From Chloroflexota bacterium (GTDB lineage: Bacteria; Chloroflexota; Anaerolineae; Anaerolineales; Villigracilaceae), in NCBI GenBank assembly GCA_016234555.1, contig JACRBJ010000077.1, forward strand, positions 35,380 to 99,379: DNA of 64,000 nucleotides, read 5' to 3'. The translations under genes and the position numbers were made by a program. Positions 8,473 to 16,384 of the stretch are shown here, in pieces (within the stretch, counting starts at the first letter, position 1; the number at the start of each line of letters is the position of its first letter). The notes under the pieces were generated by a model. The model was not told the origin of the DNA. It saw nothing but the letters and a program-made list of their open reading frames with translations, and did no database searches.

Positions 8473-9081
8473 CTAGATTCTTTCCGCTTCCAACTTCCTT
8501 ATCATTTCCAAATCTTCGGGCAGGTCCAGGTCGAGACTGAGGGAGGGCAACTCCACAATCTCGAGCCTTGCGCCGGATTCCTTCACACGCTCACAATGCC
8601 TGTGAAATGATCCCTCGCCGAAGTCATACTCAATCTGTCCTGCGGGGACCATCAGCAGGGCGTTGGTTCCCTTGCCATGCCTGTCGGGGGCGATGACCAC
8701 AACGGGCGGCTTAACGGCGCGATCAATCAGCGTGCGTACATCCTCAGGGGTAAGCAAAGGCAGGTCGGCGGGCAGAACCAGCACTCCGCGCGTTGAGTGG
8801 ACTTGCGCCATCACCGTGGCGCGTTTGAGCGCCGTATTCAAATGCGGCTGACCATCCTCCTGCACGGTCTTTGCGCCCTGATTGCGGGCGATGGTCAGGG
8901 CTTGCGGGTCGCGGCTGACCACCAGAATCTGGTCGAGTTCCTTCAACTCGGAAAGCACCTTGATGGTGCGCTCCAGCAGGTTTTGATTCAGCGCGGTTCG
9001 TTCGTCTTCTGTTAATGTGCCGGCGAGGCGCGACTTGCCCCGCCGTAGCGGTTTTACTGGGACGATCGCCCAAAGTGTCAT
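8473..9081 (-). CDS. cofC: Phospholactate/PEP guanylyltransferase (CofC/FbiD)
   Basis: A 202-residue nucleotidyltransferase that activates 2-phospholactate or phosphoenolpyruvate with GTP at the start of F420 biosynthesis. The N-terminus IVPVKPLRRGKSRLAGTLT is the family's nucleotide-binding motif, followed by VLVLPADLPLLTPEDV and VVIAPDRHGKGTNALLM. Its start overlaps the stop of cofD by 4 nt, giving coupled translation with the enzyme that uses its product. The neighbouring FbiB-type nitroreductase favours the PEP/dehydro-F420 route, but the sequence alone does not prove it. Confidence 0.92.
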   Translation of the reverse strand: MTLWAIVPVKPLRRGKSRLAGTLTEDERTALNQNLLERTIKVLSELKELDQILVVSRDPQALTIARNQGAKTVQEDGQPHLNTALKRATVMAQVHSTRGVLVLPADLPLLTPEDVRTLIDRAVKPPVVVIAPDRHGKGTNALLMVPAGQIEYDFGEGSFHRHCERVKESGARLEIVELPSLSLDLDLPEDLEMIRKLEAERI

Positions 9082-10025
9082 AGTAAACTCCCAACAAAGT
9101 GGAGCACATCTTTTGCCAGTCGGGCGCGGTCGGCAGATGAATTCATCAGGGTGTCCGTCACCAATATTTTACCCTTTTTGAATTTGTCTGACAACTGTCT
9201 GTCCTGACTGTCCAAAACGAATCCAGTCAACAGGTTACGGTAATGCTCCGCGACAGCCAGCGCCGAAGGCTCGATGCCCAACTCGGCGTACATCTTGGCG
9301 GCGGGACCTTTCACGGTTTTCCCGCCGATGATGGGGGAAACCGCGACCACGGGTTTATCAAATTTATGTCCCTCTCCTTCTGGGAGAGGGGATGGGGTGA
9401 GGGCGAGGACGCGCAGAATCGGGTCGATGCTGACCCAGGGATTGGACGGGCAGATGACGACTGCGTCAGCCGCTTCGAGCGCTTCATCCGCGCCGACAGT
9501 TGGTTGCGCTCCCTCGATTCCGTCGAACCGAAAGCCTTTGACTCTCGGCTCGCAATGCCTGTGGACAAAATATTCCTGAAATGCCAGTTCGCCTTCGTCG
9601 GTATCCACGATGGTTCGGACGGGCGAATCGCTCATCGGCGTAACCGTTTGCTTGATACCCCATGCTTCGCAAAACTCCCTCGTGACCTGCGAAAGCGATT
9701 TGCCTTCCTTCAATCTTCTCGTGCGTTCGAGATGCGTGGCGAGGTCCTGGTCACCAAGACGGAACCAGTTTGGTCCGCCAAGTCTTTCGATGTTGGAGAT
9801 GACATTCCAGGTTTCGTTCTGCCGTCCCCAACCTGTTTCGGGATTTGCCAGTCCGGCAAGCGTGTAACAAACCGTATCCAAATCAGGACAGATGGTCAAC
9901 CCCAGGTGTTCGAAATCGTCGCCAGTGTTGACGATGACGGTCAAATCTTCAGGGGGCAGAATTTGGGCGAGTCCGTGCGCCAGTTTCGCGCCACCGACTC
10001 CGCCCGCAAGGGCGACAATTTTCAT
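9078..10025 (-). CDS. cofD: 2-phospho-L-lactate (or enolpyruvyl) transferase CofD/FbiA
   Basis: A 315-residue enzyme that transfers the phospholactyl or phosphoenolpyruvyl group to the deazaflavin Fo. Family marks are ALAGGVGGAKLAHGL at residues 5-19, VIVNTGDDFEHLGLTICPDLDTVCYTLAG, and VAVSPIIGGKTVKGPAAKM. Residues about 206-220 (LALTPSPLPEGEG) are atypical: their DNA (9368-9408) is a GC-rich palindromic repeat inserted in frame just before the conserved VVAVSPIIGG strand. The enzyme probably tolerates it as a surface loop. It is translationally coupled to cofC. Confidence 0.92.
   Translation of the reverse strand: MKIVALAGGVGGAKLAHGLAQILPPEDLTVIVNTGDDFEHLGLTICPDLDTVCYTLAGLANPETGWGRQNETWNVISNIERLGGPNWFRLGDQDLATHLERTRRLKEGKSLSQVTREFCEAWGIKQTVTPMSDSPVRTIVDTDEGELAFQEYFVHRHCEPRVKGFRFDGIEGAQPTVGADEALEAADAVVICPSNPWVSIDPILRVLALTPSPLPEGEGHKFDKPVVAVSPIIGGKTVKGPAAKMYAELGIEPSALAVAEHYRNLLTGFVLDSQDRQLSDKFKKGKILVTDTLMNSSADRARLAKDVLHFVGSLL
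9368..9408 (-). repeat. In-frame palindromic repeat inside cofD
   Basis: The core CCCTCTCC-TTCT-GGGAGAGGG is followed by GGATGGGGTGAGGGCGAGG. This is the type of CCCTCACCCC...CTCTCCC repeat common between genes of many bacteria. Here it is read through and encodes TPSPLPEGEG. Confidence 0.7.
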
Positions 10026-10035
10026 AGTCAGATGA

Positions 10036-10092
10036 TGGAGTCGAAAATCTCCTGATTTTCGAGCATCAAACGTCAGGAGACGTTTGACTCCA
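10036..10092. repeat. Cloverleaf palindromic element, copy 1
   Basis: Outer arms TGGAGT (10036-10041) and ACTCCA (10087-10092) enclose two hairpins: CGAAAATC-TCCT-GATTTTCG (10042-10061) and CAAACGTC-AGGA-GACGTTTG (10067-10086). The nitroreductase stop codon at 10066-10068 lies inside it. Copy 2 at 10796-10850 shares the architecture and the TGGAGT/ACTCCA ends, but not the hairpin sequences. Confidence 0.75.
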
Positions 10093-10680
10093 CTTTACAA
10101 TTTCCTTTATCGGTTTTCTATCTTTAATTTTAGGCGCCTCATCTGGATAACCTAGAAAATAAAACGCCTGCGGCTCCCAACTTTCGGGCAGGTTGAGGGC
10201 GGCGCAGGTTTCTTCTTGAGCATACAACGCCCAGCAAATCCAATTCCCTCCCAGTCCTTCGGCATGCGTGGCAAGCAAAAGTTGCAGCCCCGCCGCCGCT
10301 GTGGATTGGACTCCCATAGCCGCTTCTTCGGGCGTATCGGCGCGGACATCGTTCTTATCACGGCAGAGGACAATTACCACAGGTGCTTCATCCATGCGGC
10401 GGAGCGATGTGGCAACACGCTTTTCGATGTCAGTTTCGCTTGCGCCTTCAGTCTGCATGTCCGCCCGCATTTTATCTGTGACTGCTTTGCCGAGACGCGC
10501 TTTAACGGATAAATCCGTTACTACAACGAATCTCCACGGCTGGCGGTTATGCGCGGACGGGGCAAACGTCGCCGTGGCGAGAATCTCCTCGATGACCGAC
10601 TCAGGCACGGGGTCGGGTTTGAAGCGGCGAATCGAGCGACGGGTCCGCAGGAAGGTATGAAGTTCTGATTTGGTAGGCAT
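10066..10680 (-). CDS. FbiB C-terminal-type nitroreductase, probable dehydro-F420 reductase
   Basis: A 204-residue FMN-dependent nitroreductase-fold protein (RRSIRRFKPDPVPE, then ATFAPSAHNRQPWRFVVV). In actinobacterial FbiB a domain like this is fused to the CofE ligase and reduces dehydro-F420-0. Here it is a separate gene directly downstream of cofE, so the same job is likely. That is inference from family and context; a general nitroreductase is the alternative. The last codons and stop (about 10066-10092) come from a cloverleaf repeat, so the C-terminal tail was rewritten by the insertion. Confidence 0.82.
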   Translation of the reverse strand: MPTKSELHTFLRTRRSIRRFKPDPVPESVIEEILATATFAPSAHNRQPWRFVVVTDLSVKARLGKAVTDKMRADMQTEGASETDIEKRVATSLRRMDEAPVVIVLCRDKNDVRADTPEEAAMGVQSTAAAGLQLLLATHAEGLGGNWICWALYAQEETCAALNLPESWEPQAFYFLGYPDEAPKIKDRKPIKEIVKWSQTSPDV

Positions 10681-10795
10681 CGAGTTTGTAGGTTGCGCGC
10701 TGTTAAGCAGTTTGAAAAAACTTCACGAGCAAATCGAGTTTAGCAAGCGGTCATAAGATTTGCGTTAGTTTTTCCCTTCGATTACCTAACGACTT

Positions 10796-10850
10796 TGGAG
10801 TTCGGAAGTTCTACTTCCGAATGACCCCGAAGTAAAACTTCGGGACTCCA
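10796..10850. repeat. Cloverleaf palindromic element, copy 2
   Basis: Outer arms TGGAGT (10796-10801) and ACTCCA (10845-10850) enclose TTCGGAAGT-TCT-ACTTCCGAA (10801-10821) and CCGAAGT-AAA-ACTTCGG (10827-10843). It ends 1 nt before the cofE stop codon at 10852. It has the same plan as 10036-10092. Confidence 0.75.
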
Positions 10851-10851
10851 T

Positions 10852-11619
10852 TTACCGGAACATATCCTGCTCCTTCGGGCGGAGCAATTCCTTCAATGAC
10901 CCTTCTCCAAGCGGATAGGGGAATCCGCGCACATGCACGGCTGGAGTCCCCTCGGCGGCTTGACCCATCATCAGCGAGGCGGCGGCGGCAAGTTCATCCG
11001 CCACGCCGACGACGGTCACTTGCAGGGTGTACCCAAAGAGATCCTTCCAGCCGCGTTCGTCCAGCACGGCGGGGATTCCACTCAAGCCGATGCAAATGCC
11101 GACGGTTCCGTTGCGCCAGGCGCGTCCGTGCGAATCGATGATCATCACACCGATGTTGGTTCCCGTCCTTTGCCTGATTTCATCCCTGACCCTTCGCGCC
11201 GACTCGTCGGGGTTTTCAGGGAGCAGAAGTACGTACTCCTCTTTTTCATTTCCAAGTCCCGCCACGTTGGAATGGTCGATGCCCGCGTTGGCGCAGACAA
11301 ATCCAAGTTTGTGCTCGACGATGATCGCGCCGACTCGTGTGCGCAAGATTTCGTTGCTTTCCTGAAGCATGAGTTCCACGACGCGCGCATCCTTTTGAGT
11401 CTTCTCCGCCAGTTCAACGGCACGGGCAGACGGGATGACTTCCGCAAGGTTCCTTATGCGCCCCTCGGCTTTGCTGACGACCTTTTGTGCGAGGATGAGA
11501 ATGTCGTCGTTTTGCAGTCCGATTTTTGTCTCGGCAAGGGATGAAAGCAAAATATCCGCCAGATTGTCATTCTGGCGGATAAGTGGGATGTTTTGAAGAG
11601 TGGTGAGGGAAAGGGTCAT
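10852..11619 (-). CDS. cofE: Coenzyme F420-0:L-glutamate ligase CofE
   Basis: A 255-residue ligase that adds glutamates to F420-0 using GTP. The family motifs seen are IPLIRQNDNLADIL at the start, LILAQKVVSKAEGR, IVEHKLGFVCANAGIDHSN and VMIIDSHGRAWRNGTVGICIG. I chose the ATG at 11619 because the 17 residues upstream read like intergenic DNA. It corresponds to the N-terminal half of actinobacterial FbiB, with the nitroreductase half encoded separately downstream. Its stop abuts a cloverleaf repeat. Confidence 0.92.
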   Translation of the reverse strand: MTLSLTTLQNIPLIRQNDNLADILLSSLAETKIGLQNDDILILAQKVVSKAEGRIRNLAEVIPSARAVELAEKTQKDARVVELMLQESNEILRTRVGAIIVEHKLGFVCANAGIDHSNVAGLGNEKEEYVLLLPENPDESARRVRDEIRQRTGTNIGVMIIDSHGRAWRNGTVGICIGLSGIPAVLDERGWKDLFGYTLQVTVVGVADELAAAASLMMGQAAEGTPAVHVRGFPYPLGEGSLKELLRPKEQDMFR

Positions 11620-11677
11620 TGAGCGATTTGTAATTGGTGATCGGTAATTTTTGGTGCGTGAATATGTCAATTACCAA

Positions 11678-12355
11678 TTACGAATTACGATGAACTCCCG
11701 TGATTTTGATTCCTGCGTGGGTCGAGCCATATTTTTTGTTAATGCCGATCAGCACGCTGGTCAGACCTTCCACAACGACGGAATTTTCGAGAGGACCCGC
11801 GTCCCAGCCGCGCAGACCGGCGGCTTCCACCAGTTTGATGGTCTCGGCGCGCGCCTCCTTGCTGCTGCCTGTGACAAGGACGTCACACTCTGCATCCGAG
11901 TCTTTGAGCAGGTGGTCGTAGCCGATGTTTTGGAATGCGGCACAGACTTGCACATCTTCACCGACGATTTGTTTAGCTTCCTGCGCGGCGGAGCCTGCGG
12001 CGGGCATTTGTACGGTGGCGACCTTGGGTGGCACAAGCGGAACGGTCACATCCACAAGGAGCTTGCCCTTGAGTTCCCCTTTGAGTGCTTCCAATGTGTC
12101 GCGGTGCGCGGCGTAGGGGACGGTCAACACGGCGATATTCGCCTCTCGCGCGGCTTCGGGATTGCCCATGCCATCCACAGAGCCTTCCCCTTTCAGCATT
12201 TCCCTGACTTCGTTGGCGGCGGTAACAGCCTTTTCAGGGGTGCGCGAGCCGATGATGACACGGTAGCCTGCCCGCGCCCAACGGTAAACCAATCCCTTGC
12301 CTTCCTTGCCAGTTCCACCGAGTACGGCGACGGTGGGTAAATTCGATTCGGTCAT
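11678..12355 (-). CDS. npdG: F420H2:NADP oxidoreductase (NpdG)
   Basis: A 225-residue reductase that exchanges hydride between F420 and NADP. The N-terminal Rossmann fold carries VAVLGGTGKEGKGLVYRWA and VIIGSRTPEKA (the SR pair suits NADP phosphate binding), followed by IAVLTVPYAAH and LVDVTVPLVPPKV. GGAGACACA precedes the ATG at 12355. It is the first gene of the F420 block, which places cofactor recycling beside cofactor synthesis. Between it and cofE are about 58 nt of low-complexity spacer. Confidence 0.9.
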   Translation of the reverse strand: MTESNLPTVAVLGGTGKEGKGLVYRWARAGYRVIIGSRTPEKAVTAANEVREMLKGEGSVDGMGNPEAAREANIAVLTVPYAAHRDTLEALKGELKGKLLVDVTVPLVPPKVATVQMPAAGSAAQEAKQIVGEDVQVCAAFQNIGYDHLLKDSDAECDVLVTGSSKEARAETIKLVEAAGLRGWDAGPLENSVVVEGLTSVLIGINKKYGSTHAGIKITGVHRNS

Positions 12356-12395
12356 TGTGTCTCCAGAAAACAGTTGATTTTTTGTTTGAGGCTTA

Positions 12396-12470
12396 TGAGG
12401 TATTTGAGAGGTGGTGAGTTGGAAACCTCACACGCGGTACTTCAGACACCTCATTCCTTCAAATACCTCA
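12396..12470. repeat. Inverted repeat in the npdG-ssnA gap
   Basis: TGAGGTATTTGA (12396-12407) and TCAAATACCTCA (12459-12470) are perfect inverted copies around a 51-nt core. There is no T-run on either side, so a terminator role is uncertain. Confidence 0.5.
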
Positions 12471-12492
12471 ACCCTTCAGATACTTCTTGTGC

Positions 12493-13842
12493 CTACATCT
12501 TGCCAACCTCTTCCTCGTACTTCTTCCAAACACGGGTTGCGACTTCGCGGGAGCGGGCGGCGATTTCGGCTTCGTTCAGGGTTAACAGTTCGCGATCCTT
12601 CATCAGGATTTTACCGGCGGCGATGGTGGTTGTGACCATGCTCTGCTGGAAGCCGAAGATGATGTGCCAGGGAAGGTTGCCTGCCGTCATCGGGGTGTAG
12701 GGATGATATTCCACAAACATCAGGTCGGCGAACGCACCAGGGACAATCTTTCCGATGGGCGCGGCGGGGAAGAACTGGTTGGCAAGCGCGGCGTTGTTGT
12801 AGATTGCCATCTGCGTCACGTCGTATCCGCCCATGCGGCGCGGGTCGCGGTGATACAGCTTATGGACGAGGTAGGCAGTCTTCCATTCCTCCCACATGGC
12901 GTTGGAGAAACCGTCGTTGCCGAGGCAGACCTTGACTCCCAGCCGCAGCATGGATTCAACAGCCGACATGCCGACGGCGTTGTTCATGTTGGAGCGCGGC
13001 TGATGGGTGAGCCAGGTCTCTGTCTCTTTGAGGATTTCCATTTCGCGGGCGTCGAAGTGAACGCCGTGGACGGCGATGCTCCGCGAGCCGAGGATGCCGT
13101 GCTTTTGCAGGCGGTCGATGACTCGCATTCCGCTTTTTGCCAGGCTGTCATACTCGTCCGAATCATGCTCGGCGGTGTGGACGTGGAAACTCGTCCCCTC
13201 AGGGGCGGCGGTGCGGCAGGCTTCGAGGGTCACGCCGGAAAGCGTCAGACTGGCATGAAGCCCGAAGGCGGCTGCCAGCCTCGGGTGCGGGTCGGTTTGC
13301 ATCCGCTTGAAGAAGCGCAGGTTCTCGTTGATTCCCGCGTTGGCTTTTTCGTTTCCGTCACGGTCAGTGACTTCGTAGCATAGTGAAGCACGGACGCCGC
13401 TCTTATCCACCGCGTCGGCAATTAAATCCAGTGAGCCTTCGATGGCGTTGGGCGAGGCGTGGTGATCGATGAGGGTGGTGGTCCCATGCTTGATCGCGTC
13501 CACAAGACAGACCAGAGCCGAGTAGCGGACGGCTTCCAAATCCAGTGAGCGGTCGAGGGGCCACCAGAGTTTTTTGAGGATGTCGGGAAAGTCCTTTGGC
13601 GCCGCGCCGGGGATTGCCATGCCGCGCGCAAAGGCTCCATAAAAATGGGTGTGCGCGCAAATGCCGCCCGGCATCACATATTGACCGCGCGCGTCGAGCG
13701 TTTTGGTTTTTGGATTCTTCGCCGTCAGCGATTTGGTCGTGCCGATTTCCTTGATGCGGTCGCCCTGTATGAGAATCGCATGGTTTTCGAGAATTCGGTT
13801 TTCAGTTTCCCACGTAATAATATTTGCGTTTGTTATAAGCAT
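12493..13842 (-). CDS. ssnA: Putative aminohydrolase SsnA
   Basis: A 449-residue amidohydrolase-superfamily protein (TIM barrel, metal site). The motifs are MPGGICAHTHFYGAFARGMA (HxH metal ligands), the KDFPDILKKLWWPLD segment specific to SsnA, SFHVHTAEHDSDEYD, AVHGVHFDAREM and CLGNDGFSNAMWEEWK (the late Asp ligand). SsnA is usually encoded with selenium-dependent molybdenum hydroxylases; here yqeB and a xanthine dehydrogenase lie 38-46 kb away. I used the ATG at 13842, 2 nt after the NACHT gene's stop, so the two are co-transcribed. Confidence 0.88.
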   Translation of the reverse strand: MLITNANIITWETENRILENHAILIQGDRIKEIGTTKSLTAKNPKTKTLDARGQYVMPGGICAHTHFYGAFARGMAIPGAAPKDFPDILKKLWWPLDRSLDLEAVRYSALVCLVDAIKHGTTTLIDHHASPNAIEGSLDLIADAVDKSGVRASLCYEVTDRDGNEKANAGINENLRFFKRMQTDPHPRLAAAFGLHASLTLSGVTLEACRTAAPEGTSFHVHTAEHDSDEYDSLAKSGMRVIDRLQKHGILGSRSIAVHGVHFDAREMEILKETETWLTHQPRSNMNNAVGMSAVESMLRLGVKVCLGNDGFSNAMWEEWKTAYLVHKLYHRDPRRMGGYDVTQMAIYNNAALANQFFPAAPIGKIVPGAFADLMFVEYHPYTPMTAGNLPWHIIFGFQQSMVTTTIAAGKILMKDRELLTLNEAEIAARSREVATRVWKKYEEEVGKM

Positions 13843-13844
13843 GG

Positions 13845-16376
13845 TTAACCGTATCCATATTGATTGGGATGGGGAAGTTTGACGCCGGAAGCGCCAAGTT
13901 CCCATAGAACGTTATATGCGGCTTCGCGCAGTTCGGGTTCGTCCTTGTACATTGCGTCGTAAAACTGGGCGACGACGCCTTCGTTTGGCGTGAACTTAAG
14001 ATAAGGCAGGGCGGCAAGCCGAAGGTCCATTTGTTCGCTTTTCAGGGCAAGCAGGAGGATATCCGTCGCCGGCACGCCGGGAGAGATTCCCATGCCTTGT
14101 TTGCCGGCAAACTCGATCAGCCAGGGTGACTCGGAAGGGGCTTTCAATTTGCGCGGGGCACGCGAGCCTGCGCTGGTCTTCGATTCCAAAACCTCGGTGG
14201 CGGCATTGCGGACAACCCACTGGTCGTCCTCGATCTGCATTTTTTGCAGGGCTTCGACCGCCCAGGTTTCGTTGACGCGCCCAAGCCCATAGGCGACGGC
14301 GCGGCGCAGAAGGATGTCGTTGATGGCAATTCCGTCGCGCAACATCGCATGACCTTCGCCGGGGTCGTTTGCCAGCGCTTCAGCCGCCGCCCGGCGGATG
14401 TTTTCGTCTCCGTTGAGCAGGGTATGCGCCACGGTTTCGAGCGCTTCGTTTGTTCCAATTGCAACCAGAGCCATACATGCCGCGTGGCGGACAGGCTGGC
14501 TGGGGGCTTGCAGGCTATGCTCCAGGATTTGAACAGCCTTTGGGTCGCGCATGGCGCCGCATCCCAACGCCGACAGATGCACCAGGTCAAATGACAGGGT
14601 GGCACAGAACTGTCGGAAGAGCGTCGTGGCGTTCGGGTCGTTGCTGACAACGAAAGCCGCCATTGCCTGTCCGCGCAGGTTGAGCGGAATGCCGTCGGTT
14701 TGCAGGATGGCTGCCAGCGCCCCAAATATCTTCCCGCGCCAGGGGGCATTTTTCGGGGCGTCGCGCAGCCATCGCGCCGCCGAAAACAGCGGACGGTGCA
14801 TGGGCATGCGCGTGAATCCCAGCAAAGCGTTTACCAGTTTGCTGGCGTCGCCGTGCGCGGCAAAATACCGCAGGGCAAGATATTTGCCAGACCAATCCGG
14901 CTGGTTCAGGATGTTTTCCTCGACGTTGTAGTTGACCAACGCCCGCCCGGCAAGGTAGCCCGCGAAAACAGGATGGGCAAAGCGCATCTTGCTGTTGGGA
15001 TGGGAAACCAGCAGTCCGCTGGCTGCCATCTTCCCAAGCAGACCGGAAGTGGGCGTGGCAACCTTTTCGACTTTTTTCCCCTTTTTGGGTTTTGTCTCTT
15101 CGGGTGTTTCTTCGACCGTCCCTTCAGCTGATTCGCCTTCGACGTTTTCCTCCGCCACCTCAAAGGATTTGACCCAGCCACGTGCGACGCGCGAGTCGAA
15201 TATGGGCTGCGTATTTACAACGACCTGCATCGCCAGCGTTTCCAACGCAGCCAACGGGGTATTTGCCGGGGCGATGCGGCGGATGTGGGTTGCAATGGAT
15301 TCCAGTACGTGCGGACCCAAACTGTCGCCGGCGTACGCTCCCCAGGTTTTGAGAGTCAACTCAAGGGGAGACAAATTCATATTGTCAGTGCCCAGCCAGG
15401 AGTTAAGTAAAAACGAGTCCACCTGTTCGGGACCGGTCTGACTCCGGGCTTCCAGCGCAATCGTCCGCGACCAAAGGTCGCCCCAGTGGTCTATGAATTT
15501 TTCGTTATCCCGCGCCGACCATGCCATGAGGGTGAGCGGCGAGAAGCCCATCGCGATCAGACCATCCAGGTATTCCGGCGCACCGCTTGTGACGATGCGG
15601 GTCTTCGGATAATTTTGCAGAATGGTCCTGAAATAGTCTGTGAATATCTGCTGGCTTTCCTGGGGGATTTCGTCGAAGCCGTCGATGATCAGGAGTGCAT
15701 CCCCGCTTTTGAATGCGTTCTGGACGAAGGCTGGCAGGCGCGGCTGGTCGAGCAGGGGGGTGTGTTCGGATGCGGCATCGATGAGCGGGTTAAGGACATC
15801 CTTTGGATCGGCAACGGGGAGTTTGAGGTTTGCGACGTGAAAGAAGAAGGGGACCGCGTTCTTGAGCGTTTCGAGCTTTTCGCTGCGGTTTGCGGCGAGC
15901 GAGGCAAGGTGCGCGAGCGCCACGGTTTTGCCGGCACCGGGCTGTCCAATGACGACGATGTTTGTGTTGCCGGATAATGCCTGTGGAAGCGTAATGGTCT
16001 GGGCGTGATACACGGCGGAAATTTCGGGCCAGCCGGGCATGTAAGGAAGCGTTTGCGAAACGACGTCTTCGAATTTCGGCGGGACACCCGGTTCGACCAC
16101 CTGCGGGGGGGCAACAAGCCGCGGCTCCTGTAGAATCTCATCCAGGGCAAAGAGGGGTGCGGCGAGGTGCATCCCCTGTGCACGGCGCAGGGTGACGCGG
16201 CGGTGGTTTTCCTCGACCACATTTACTTTGCGCGCCCGGGCAACTTCGCGCTGTTCCTTCATGCCCTCGCGCATTTCCTTCCACATCGGACGGGCAAGCT
16301 GGATCAGCCACCAGAAGATGGACGCGGCGATAAAGCCGACAAAGAAGGAGAATGGGTCGATGGCAAATCTGAACAT
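13845..16376 (-). CDS. Membrane-anchored NACHT-type ATPase with HEAT repeats
   Basis: 843 residues. An N-terminal membrane helix (FFVGFIAASIFWWLIQLA, residues 11-28) is followed by a basic linker. A STAND/NACHT ATPase core has Walker A GQPGAGKT (144-151) and Walker B LLIIDGFDEI (228-237). After an acidic E/K linker, HEAT-like repeats (for example GCGAMRDPKAVQILEHSLQ) run to the C-terminus. STAND ATPases often act as oligomerising sensors, some in phage defence. No toxic effector domain is visible, so the role is open. I chose the ATG at 16376 because it starts just before the membrane helix. It sits between the zinc-ribbon gene and ssnA. Confidence 0.85.
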   Translation of the reverse strand: MFRFAIDPFSFFVGFIAASIFWWLIQLARPMWKEMREGMKEQREVARARKVNVVEENHRRVTLRRAQGMHLAAPLFALDEILQEPRLVAPPQVVEPGVPPKFEDVVSQTLPYMPGWPEISAVYHAQTITLPQALSGNTNIVVIGQPGAGKTVALAHLASLAANRSEKLETLKNAVPFFFHVANLKLPVADPKDVLNPLIDAASEHTPLLDQPRLPAFVQNAFKSGDALLIIDGFDEIPQESQQIFTDYFRTILQNYPKTRIVTSGAPEYLDGLIAMGFSPLTLMAWSARDNEKFIDHWGDLWSRTIALEARSQTGPEQVDSFLLNSWLGTDNMNLSPLELTLKTWGAYAGDSLGPHVLESIATHIRRIAPANTPLAALETLAMQVVVNTQPIFDSRVARGWVKSFEVAEENVEGESAEGTVEETPEETKPKKGKKVEKVATPTSGLLGKMAASGLLVSHPNSKMRFAHPVFAGYLAGRALVNYNVEENILNQPDWSGKYLALRYFAAHGDASKLVNALLGFTRMPMHRPLFSAARWLRDAPKNAPWRGKIFGALAAILQTDGIPLNLRGQAMAAFVVSNDPNATTLFRQFCATLSFDLVHLSALGCGAMRDPKAVQILEHSLQAPSQPVRHAACMALVAIGTNEALETVAHTLLNGDENIRRAAAEALANDPGEGHAMLRDGIAINDILLRRAVAYGLGRVNETWAVEALQKMQIEDDQWVVRNAATEVLESKTSAGSRAPRKLKAPSESPWLIEFAGKQGMGISPGVPATDILLLALKSEQMDLRLAALPYLKFTPNEGVVAQFYDAMYKDEPELREAAYNVLWELGASGVKLPHPNQYGYG

Positions 16377-16384
16377 GGGAATGC

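Noticed and set aside
9243..10055. 270-codon plus-strand frame over cofD
   Set aside because: Antisense shadow of cofD; translation has no recognisable domain.
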